This document shows, piece after piece, positions 1 through 6,600 of a stretch of DNA of 7,718 nt. Numbering within the stretch: position 1 is the stretch's first letter; the number at the start of each line of letters is the position of its first letter. The stretch comes from Candidatus Omnitrophota bacterium (lineage in GTDB: Bacteria > Omnitrophota > Gorgyraeia > B26-G9): the NCBI GenBank assembly GCA_018399295.1, contig JAGYOO010000058.1, forward strand, positions 1-7,718. Direction: 5' to 3'. The notes below the pieces were generated by a model. It saw only the letters and a list, made by a program, of their open reading frames with translations. It was not told the origin of the DNA and did no database searches. The translations under genes were made by a program, and so were the position numbers.

Positions 1-573
1 CATAAGCGGGTGATTCGGGCAATCAGACTGGTGAAGGACCGTTCTCCGGCCACACGAATCGGTATCTGCTGTGTAATCATGAAGCAGAACCTGGATAGCC
101 TTATACCGATGATCGAATGGGCCCAGAATAATCCGGCGATAGAACACGTCTATTATATGGCCCTGATGCAACCGAACAATACCGTGGTTGACCCGAACTG
201 GTATAAGGGGGAATTTTCATTCCTTTGGCCGGAGAATTTTTCCAAGATCTCTTCAATTTTAGATCGGTTGATCGTTTATAAACAAAAAGGTTTTAAAATT
301 GCCAATACACCGGCGCATCTGGAAGCGATTCGCGTGTATTTTAAAAACCCGGACCGGTATGTTAAAGAAAGCTGCTGCAATATTGACCGGGCCATACATA
401 TCTCTTCAGTAGGAGATATGTTCATGTGTTATCAGCATGAGTGTCTGGGGGATGTAAGGGCGGCCGGCGTGGATGAGTTGTGGAAGAGTGAAACCGCGGC
501 CAGGATCAGGGAAAGAATAAGAGGCTGCCGGAAGAATTGTCACTTTTTATTAAACTGTAATTTCGAAGAATAG
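1..573 (+). CDS. Radical SAM/SPASM domain protein, subtype A, 5'-truncated by window edge
   Basis: This is the C-terminal 190 residues of a radical SAM enzyme. The reading frame is open from base 1, so the GTG at 10 is internal. The first visible residues (HKRVIRAIRLV) align with the stretch just after the HDYLRGVPG motif of the gene at 1611, so about 140 N-terminal residues with the CX3CX2C cluster motif lie outside the window. Visible landmarks are MQPNNTV (residues 56-62 of the fragment), FLWP (74-77), YFKNPDRYVK (113-122) and a SPASM-like end with C126, a GX4C-type C143, then CX3CX5C at C176, C180 and C186. The closest relative in the window is the gene at 1611, which shares MQPNNTV, CN(I/M)DRA and CRKNCHFL; I therefore call it subtype A. 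The stop lies 2 bases before the next ATG, which implies co-transcription. The family usually binds one SAM-cleaving [4Fe-4S] cluster plus auxiliary Fe-S. The substrate is not recognisable. Confidence 0.9.
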   Translation, partial: HKRVIRAIRLVKDRSPATRIGICCVIMKQNLDSLIPMIEWAQNNPAIEHVYYMALMQPNNTVVDPNWYKGEFSFLWPENFSKISSILDRLIVYKQKGFKIANTPAHLEAIRVYFKNPDRYVKESCCNIDRAIHISSVGDMFMCYQHECLGDVRAAGVDELWKSETAARIRERIRGCRKNCHFLLNCNFEE

Positions 574-575
574 GC

Positions 576-1598
576 ATGCGACCGAAGAAAGGTATTCCAA
601 TCCCGGGCTATTGCTGTATCGCCTTGTTGGAGAGCTGTTTTATGGGCTGCCGGATGTGCCGGAAGTGGGAGTATGATATCCAGGAGAAGGCCTGGGGAGC
701 GCCTTCACTTTCGCAATGGGAAAGTGCGATAACCGGCCTGGGGGAGATGACCCAGGGCAGGCTTCAGGTTAATTTTGCCGGGGGAGAGCCGCTTTGCCGG
801 GAGGAGACACTGCCGCTGATTGTCCATACTGCCAATTGTGGAATGGACGCGCAGCTGGCAACGAATGGATTGTTGCTTAATGAAGATAAAGCGCGGGAAC
901 TCGGACGGGCTGGATTGAAGAACGCTACTATTTCTCTGGATGGGGCGCGCAGCCGCACGCATGATTTTCTTCGCGGCCGGCCGGGAAGTTTCGAAGGGGT
1001 CATGCGGGCAATAGACCTGTTAACACGATTTGCTCCGGATACGGAGATAGACCTGAATACACTTATTTGCGGTATCAATCTGGAAGAGCTGCCCGGACTG
1101 GTCCGTTGGGCGGCAAATGACGGCAGGATAAACGCTGTCGGGTTTCAGGCGGTTACGCATCCTTTCAGTGCCCCATTACTGGAGCGCTGGTATGAATCCC
1201 CCCGATATTCGTTTCTCTGGCCGCGGGATGAACCGCGAATGGAAGCAATTCTGGATGAACTGAGGGAATTAGCAAAAGGCAACGGAATCCGGCTGGGGTT
1301 TATTAAAAATCCTCCGGTGCAGTTTAAGGTCTACAAGCGTTATTTTCGCCAGCCGGAGGAGTTTGTTAAACGGGATGGCTGCCATCTGATGGATGCCCTG
1401 AATATTACTCCGGAAGGAGAAGTCCGGATCTGTTTTGAACAGCCGGCGCTGGGTAATATCAAGGAGAAGAAGATCGAAGAGATATGGTTTTCGGAACAGG
1501 CCTTGAAGGTGCGTGAGGCTATCTCCGTCTGCCAGAGAAACTGCCAGGCTATGGTAAACTGTAATTTCGACGGAGAAAAAGAATATGAGCTTGGATAA
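576..1598 (+). CDS. Radical SAM/SPASM domain protein, subtype B (340 aa)
   Basis: This is a complete radical SAM enzyme. The SAM-cleaving [4Fe-4S] cluster is bound by C21, C25 and C28 (CFMGCRMC), followed by a conserved W31. The GGEP motif is at 69-72, ATNG at 95-98, SLDG at 120-123 and HDFLRGRPG at 129-137. FLWP at 213-216 and YFRQPEEFVK at 256-265 are shared only with the neighbouring paralogs. The SPASM-like end has C269, a GX4C-type C286, then C319, C323 and C329 (CX3CX5C), and stops 11 residues later, short of the seven cysteines of a full SPASM domain. Two further cysteines, C13 and C14, precede the core. The ATG at 576 is preferred because the next ATG (residue 23) would remove C21; the ribosome site is a weak GAAGAA at 565-570, so translational coupling to the upstream gene is likely. 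FQAVTHPFS (190-198) pairs it with the gene at 2611. It is a cytoplasmic enzyme of unknown substrate. Confidence 0.93.
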   Translation: MRPKKGIPIPGYCCIALLESCFMGCRMCRKWEYDIQEKAWGAPSLSQWESAITGLGEMTQGRLQVNFAGGEPLCREETLPLIVHTANCGMDAQLATNGLLLNEDKARELGRAGLKNATISLDGARSRTHDFLRGRPGSFEGVMRAIDLLTRFAPDTEIDLNTLICGINLEELPGLVRWAANDGRINAVGFQAVTHPFSAPLLERWYESPRYSFLWPRDEPRMEAILDELRELAKGNGIRLGFIKNPPVQFKVYKRYFRQPEEFVKRDGCHLMDALNITPEGEVRICFEQPALGNIKEKKIEEIWFSEQALKVREAISVCQRNCQAMVNCNFDGEKEYELG

Positions 1599-1606
1599 AG
1601 AGGTGG
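1599..1606 (+). promoter_or_regulatory. Shine-Dalgarno site that sets a TTG start
   Basis: AGAGGTGG sits directly after the stop codon of the preceding gene and ends 4 bases before the TTG at 1611. The next in-frame ATG (1626) is 19 bases away from it, too far for normal initiation. The site therefore favours the TTG start. Confidence 0.7.
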
Positions 1607-1610
1607 ATAG

Positions 1611-2624
1611 TTGAGCGGAAAAGGCATGCTGCCTCCGGATCGTCCGCGGTTTGGCTGCCTGGGGATAACCGATGACTGTATGCTTCGCTGCCGGATGTGT
1701 ATGAAGTGGCAGAAGGATATCTTTGTCAATCATGCTGATCCTCGGCGCAAGCTGGTTTTGGACGACTATCGCCGCCTGTTCGCCGGATTGCGGGAGATGG
1801 TTGATCATGAATTCATGTTTAATATCGGCGGCGGCGAGGCCCTGACCTATCCGGGGATCTATGGTGTAATCCGGGCGGCGGCGGATGAGGGTTTTCGTGT
1901 AAACATGAATTCCAACGGGTTTCTTATTAATGAAGAAGTCGCTACCCGGCTTCACCAGGCCGGACTGAAAAGCATCAAGCTCTCGCTGGACAGCCTTGAC
2001 CGGGAAAAGCACGATTATCTTCGGGGGGTGCCTGGGGTCTACGATCGGGTGATGCGGGCGATCGACAATCTGCGCAATTTTGCTCCGGAGACCGCGATCG
2101 GTCTCATTGCGGTGATCTACAATGATAATTACCGGGATATTGTCCCGCTGGTCGAGTGGGCGGATCAGGACAAGAGGATCGAGGATATCCTGATAATGGT
2201 GCCGATGCAGCCGAATAATACCGTGCCGGAAGAGCGTTGGTGGGAGGGGAAGTATGGCTATCTCTGGCCGCGCGACGTCGAAGGCGTAAACGCGGTGATG
2301 AACCGGCTGATCGAAATGCGCCGGTCCGGCTGTAAGGTTAATAATCCGCCCGGACAGCTGCGGGCCGCGCAGAGGTACCTGGCCCGTCCGGAAGAGTTTG
2401 TGAAAAGGGGCTTTTGCAATATGGATCGGGCGGTTCATGTCAGCGCCCTTGGTGATATCTTCATCTGCTTTGAGTATGAGAAAATCGGAGATATTCGGGA
2501 TGGGGATATCCAGGTGTTGTGGCAGAGTGAAAAGGCCAGACAGGTAAGGGATAAGATAAGAGATTGCCGGAAAAACTGTCATTTTCTGATAAATTGTTTT
2601 TTTGAGGCAGATGAAAACGAATAA
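1611..2624 (+). CDS. Radical SAM/SPASM domain protein, subtype A, TTG start (337 aa)
   Basis: This is a complete radical SAM enzyme. The cluster cysteines are C23, C27 and C30 (CMLRCRMC) with W33 after them. The GGE motif appears as GGGEA at 73-77, SNG at 101-103, SLDS at 125-128, HDYLRGVPG at 134-142, MQPNNTV at 199-205, YLWP at 217-220 and YLARPEEFVK at 256-265. The C-terminal SPASM-like cysteines C269, C286, C319, C323 and C329 have exactly the same residue numbers as in the gene at 576. I chose the TTG because of the strong AGAGGTGG 4 bases upstream; an ATG at 1626 would give a protein 5 residues shorter. The gap to the upstream gene is 12 bases, and the 3' end overlaps the next gene by 14 bases if that starts at 2611. 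It resembles the fragment at 1-573 more than its immediate neighbours. The substrate is unknown. The proline of GGEP is replaced by alanine, a variation seen in functional radical SAM proteins. Confidence 0.93.
   Translation: MSGKGMLPPDRPRFGCLGITDDCMLRCRMCMKWQKDIFVNHADPRRKLVLDDYRRLFAGLREMVDHEFMFNIGGGEALTYPGIYGVIRAAADEGFRVNMNSNGFLINEEVATRLHQAGLKSIKLSLDSLDREKHDYLRGVPGVYDRVMRAIDNLRNFAPETAIGLIAVIYNDNYRDIVPLVEWADQDKRIEDILIMVPMQPNNTVPEERWWEGKYGYLWPRDVEGVNAVMNRLIEMRRSGCKVNNPPGQLRAAQRYLARPEEFVKRGFCNMDRAVHVSALGDIFICFEYEKIGDIRDGDIQVLWQSEKARQVRDKIRDCRKNCHFLINCFFEADENE
2604..2607 (+). promoter_or_regulatory. Weak Shine-Dalgarno GAGG deciding between TTG 2602 and ATG 2611
   Basis: GAGG lies inside the end of the upstream gene and 3 bases before the ATG at 2611. 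The spacing is short, but the in-frame TTG at 2602 has only a T-rich run before it and no site at all. The ATG is therefore the better start, with coupling to the upstream gene. Confidence 0.45.
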
Positions 2625-3621
2625 AGATAAATTCAAGTTGTCGACCTGTGATCTGGGGACCGCGTTCAGCTGCAATCTTCGCTGCCGGATGTGCCGTCTG
2701 TGGCAGAATAGTCCGTTGAACGCGATGAATACCCTTAATGAAGCTGAATGGGTAGATGTCTTCAGTCAACTGGCCAGGTTGAACCCTGGGATGCCGGTAA
2801 ATTTCTCCGGTCCAGGAGAGGCCTTTCTCCGTCCAGACATATATAAGCTGATCCGGGAGGCAGGCGAGAGGAGCCTTAAAGTTCGGCTGATTTCGAATGG
2901 TTCGGCAGTCGATGAAACCGCGGCCCGCTGCTTGCGGGAAGCTGCTCCGGAAATGGTCGGTTTTTCCATCGACAGTCTCGACCCGGCCTGTCATGATTAT
3001 CTGCGTGGTGTCCCTGGAACTCTGGCTCGCGCGTTGAAGGCGGTAGAGAACGTAAATCGGTTCGCGGCGGAGACGGCAATCGGGATTAATACCGTAATAA
3101 CCGGCCTGAATCTGAACGATCTGCCGAAACTGGCGGATTGGGTTGAACAGGACAGCCGGATTCAGCACTTGCATTTTCAGGCTGTGACCCAGCCATTTTC
3201 GTTCCGGGACCCATTTGACCCGGAATGGCAAGCGCGGGAATCGTTTCAGGAGCTCTGGCCCTCGGATTGGGAGAGGCTGTGGCAGGTTCTAGAAGATCTG
3301 AAGGCCCGGAAACTTGCCGGAGGGAAGATTGCTAATCTGCCGGGCCAGTTCGAAATATTCGCTGATTATTTTCAAAATCCTACCCGGTTTGTAAAATCGA
3401 CCCGGTGTAATCTTATCTCTTCCGGGGTCTTGATCATCGATCCGGCGGGAAATGTCTCCGTATGCCCGATGATTGGCATTGCCGGCTGTGTGCGGAACAG
3501 CTCGATAGCGGATATCCTTGATTCACCAGAGTTTGAGAAGCACTGCGGTGAGGTTGAAAGGTGCCGAAGAAACTGTCACTTGGTAGTAAGCTGTTATTTC
3601 GAGGAGGAAAGCAGGCCATGA
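2611..3621 (+). CDS. Radical SAM/SPASM domain protein, subtype B, divergent (336 aa)
   Basis: This is the fourth radical SAM paralog. The cluster cysteines are C21, C25 and C28 (CNLRCRMC) with W31 after them. The SAM-binding GGEP motif is altered to SGPGEA (66-71); the glutamate is kept but the second glycine is replaced by proline. SIDS is at 119-122, HDYLRGVPG at 128-136, FQAVTQPFS at 189-197, ELWP at 214-217, NLPGQF at 242-247 and YFQNPTRFVK at 253-262. The SPASM-like cysteines are C266, C285, C318, C322 and C328, with extra cysteines at 293 and 312 and a sequence between C266 and C318 that departs from the other three proteins. INT(V/L)I.G.NL and FQAVT.PFS link it to the gene at 576. Its stop overlaps the ATG of the large downstream gene as ATGA. 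Starting at TTG 2602 would add three residues. The function is unknown and may differ from that of its relatives. Confidence 0.91.
   Translation: MKTNKDKFKLSTCDLGTAFSCNLRCRMCRLWQNSPLNAMNTLNEAEWVDVFSQLARLNPGMPVNFSGPGEAFLRPDIYKLIREAGERSLKVRLISNGSAVDETAARCLREAAPEMVGFSIDSLDPACHDYLRGVPGTLARALKAVENVNRFAAETAIGINTVITGLNLNDLPKLADWVEQDSRIQHLHFQAVTQPFSFRDPFDPEWQARESFQELWPSDWERLWQVLEDLKARKLAGGKIANLPGQFEIFADYFQNPTRFVKSTRCNLISSGVLIIDPAGNVSVCPMIGIAGCVRNSSIADILDSPEFEKHCGEVERCRRNCHLVVSCYFEEESRP
3601..3607 (+). promoter_or_regulatory. Shine-Dalgarno GAGGAGG for the large radical SAM fusion gene
   Basis: GAGGAGG ends 10 bases before the ATG at 3618, inside the last codons of the upstream gene. It supports ATG 3618 over an in-frame GTG at 3561. 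That GTG would lie deep in the upstream gene, with 61 bases of overlap, and lacks a comparable site. Confidence 0.65.
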
Positions 3622-6600
3622 GAGGGATTAAGCGGCTAAGGCGGATTTTTTCACGGTTTTCGCGCCCGATTTTCAGATCGAAAGATCTCGCTCTTGTCCT
3701 CGAAAGGGGAAAAGTGCGGGCATTAATGAACAAGCGCGTGTTTACTGCCGGGTTAGGTTGGCATAGCGCGATTATGGCCAATGGCAAGTGGTATGACTCA
3801 GGAATGGCGACAATCGAGCGACAACGGGACGGAGACAAGATATATCTCAATCTGAGTTGGCCCGGGTTGCCGGTCCGGCAGTGCTGGCAGCTGCAGGAGA
3901 ATCAGGGAGCAGTCCGCTGGATTGTTTACACCGACGTCTGTGAACCGATAAAGCTGGAACGGATGACTGCGGGAATAATGATGGATTCGGAATATGATTC
4001 CTGGATCGCCGGATTGGAAGAAGGCCGGTTTCCGGAACCGGAAAGCTCCTGGCTGAACATCTTTATTCCGGAAGGAACTCTGCCGATCATCGGTGCACTG
4101 CCGGTCCAGGGACGGCCGGGAATAATAATTGAAAACGCCTCAGCGGCGCTGCCCCTGCTCCAGACGGCCCCGGCTCAGGAGGGAGCGCGTTGCCTGCGTT
4201 TTGAACTGAGTCCTGAGTCGCCGATAATCCCGGTCGGGAGATACCGCCATTTTGATTTTAAGGTGCGGATTGTTCAACCCGATCTGTTTGAAGAAGTAAA
4301 GGCAAAAGTTCAAAATGATCAGAATGAACTTCGTTGCCTGACTAAGGGGCATTTGCGGATAGCCGTCGGACATTCCGCGGTCAGTATTTTTTGGCAGGAG
4401 CGGTTGCTAAGCGAGGGAAGTGGGCTGTTTTCCGCGGTCCGGGTTGGCAGACAGTGGTATGACTCGTCTTCCTGCCGCTGGCATCTGAGCCGTCTGAATC
4501 AGTGGAGCATCTGTCTGGAACTGGACTGGCATCCCCTGCCCTTGCGGCAGTATTGGCAGTTGGATCTTCTTAATGATTTTACTTTAAGTTGGAAGGTTAT
4601 CAGCCGGCCTGATCCTGGTCTTCATATTGAAGAGCAGACCGCGGGCCTGGTGTTAAACGAGGATTACCGTCAGTGGTTCGGGGGGTACGAAAAAAACGAT
4701 TTCCCCGAAACCGGGGAGGTCTGGCAGGAGCTGTATCGTTCTGATTTGAAGACAATCGGCGTCCCGGCCCAAGCGGATTGGCCCGGAGTAATGTTCACCC
4801 AGGCGGGAAAAGGAGGCGGGGAGTTGGTTATCCAGGTTCCGAAAAAAGATCTTTCCGGCCGATATCTTCAAACTGCCAGACGGGAAAGCGCCGGGTCTTT
4901 CGTTATCCCCGATTTTGAACAGCTTATCCGGTTTTCCCCCGATTCTCATCTTATTAAAGAACATTTGAATGCAGAGTCGGAGCGGGTCGTGCTGGAGCGG
5001 GGCATTGAGAAGGGTTCAACGCGGCTTATCGCGGAAAACGGCCGGCTTCGTCTGTTCAGGTTCGACTGTGAAATAACCCGTGATATCGGCATCCATACCG
5101 CCTTCCTTTGCTCTGACCGATGGTACGATTCGAGTCAGGCGGAATGGATCGTCAAGAAGACTGAAACCGATCGGCTGCTTGTTGAAATCAGATTTTGGTC
5201 TTTTCCCATGATTCAATTCTGGGAGTTGGGTCTTGACCAGGAGGATAAGCTGAGTTGGATGGTTCGGGCGGAATTAAAGGAAGCGGCGGAGATAGAAGAA
5301 GAAAAGGCGGGGGTAGTAGTTTCCGGCGATTACCGGCGCTGGTTCAATTCCTTTGAGCAGGGTTTATTCCCGGAACAGTTTACCTACTGGCATGACGTTA
5401 TCCGGAACCGGGACGGAGAAGTGTTTGGTACTTATCCGGAAAAAGAGTTTCCCGCGGTAATGTTCCAGGTGGATTCGGAGCATCTTTCTCTTATCCAGAA
5501 TACCGATTCGATTGTCAGCGGGCGGGTGTTGCAGGCTCAGAAAAAATATCCAAAAGAGATCCAGCGGCGTTTCGCGGGGGGGTATGATTATTTTCAGGGA
5601 ACTTTTCGTTTGGCCAGAGCGGAAGAAGTAGACGCATATGTTCGGAAGTCCCGTCCTCTGGAAACCGAGGCAGAGGCGTGTTTTATATATGGTGATACGG
5701 CCCAGCTGCACGACCGGATCGCTGGTGCGGTTGAGTTTGAGACCAAGATGAAACATCTGCGTGAAAGGTCAGACGCGGACGGGCGTCCGCTTAGGCTAAA
5801 GATCGGTGTTTCCCGCTACAATTTCTTCTGTTTGGAACGGATCGCTCAGTTTCTGCTTCTGCAGACCGGACGACAGGCGGATCTGCGTTCGATCAGTCTT
5901 AATCTGTTTCCGTTAACCCGTCTGCAGCGTAATTTCCTGGAGTACCTGGATGAGTTGAAGGCAGCTCTGCGCGGCTATGAGGATCTGGAGTTCTTTCTTT
6001 GCGATGAAGATTTGTTCCGGATACTTACCACGGTTTATGTCCAGGCGAGCCCGGGGAATGAAAGACAACTTTTACGGATGCTGGGTGTCGTCTGCGAACA
6101 CGCGTTTATTGGGCCGCAGATAGTGGTGATCGACCCTTTTCACCGCTGCAATGCCAATTGTGTGCATTGCTGGGTGCATACGCCGAAGATCAAGCATTCA
6201 CTAGAGTTTCTTGATCGTAAGATAACTCTGGAGCAGTTTCGGAAGATTGCCGACGATCTGTCGGATCTGCTGGCGGACAAGATAATCTTTCAGGGGGATG
6301 GAGAGCCTTTGCTTAATCCTGATTTCTTTTCCATGGTCGAGTATGCCCGGCGTAAGGGGCTGGAGGTCTCGTTTTTTACCAACGGTATCCTGCTGAATGA
6401 AGAGAACGTCCGGCGGGCCGTCGAGCTGGGAGTAAACGAGATTTTTTGCAGTCTTCCCGCCGGCACGGCGGAAGTTTTTGGCAAGGTTAACACCAGGCAG
6501 AAACCGGAAGTATTCGGTTCGATACTGAAGAATCTGGAAACACTCACGCGATTGAAAAAAACAAAACAGGTTAAAACGCCCCGGCTGATCGTTACTCACG

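Noticed and set aside
10..573. A complete gene starting at GTG 10.
   Set aside because: The frame is open to the left edge and the residues before the GTG align with the interior of the paralogs, so this is a truncated gene and not a short complete protein.
1269..2675. A long minus-strand open frame of 468 codons across three of the radical SAM genes.
   Set aside because: It lies wholly antisense to genes with clear catalytic motifs, its translation shows no recognisable domain, and it comes from the codon bias of the plus-strand genes. Similar minus-strand frames at 2461-3231 and 6201-6947 are rejected for the same reason.
3561..3617. A longer N-terminus for the large fusion protein from GTG 3561.
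   Set aside because: It would overlap the upstream SPASM coding region by 61 bases and has no suitable ribosome site; ATG 3618 has GAGGAGG upstream and the typical ATGA overlap.
3687..5621. Tandem DNA repeat or assembly duplication behind the three modules.
   Set aside because: The copies are conserved at key residues only and diverge strongly otherwise, so this is an ancient protein-domain repeat and not a recent DNA duplication or assembly error.
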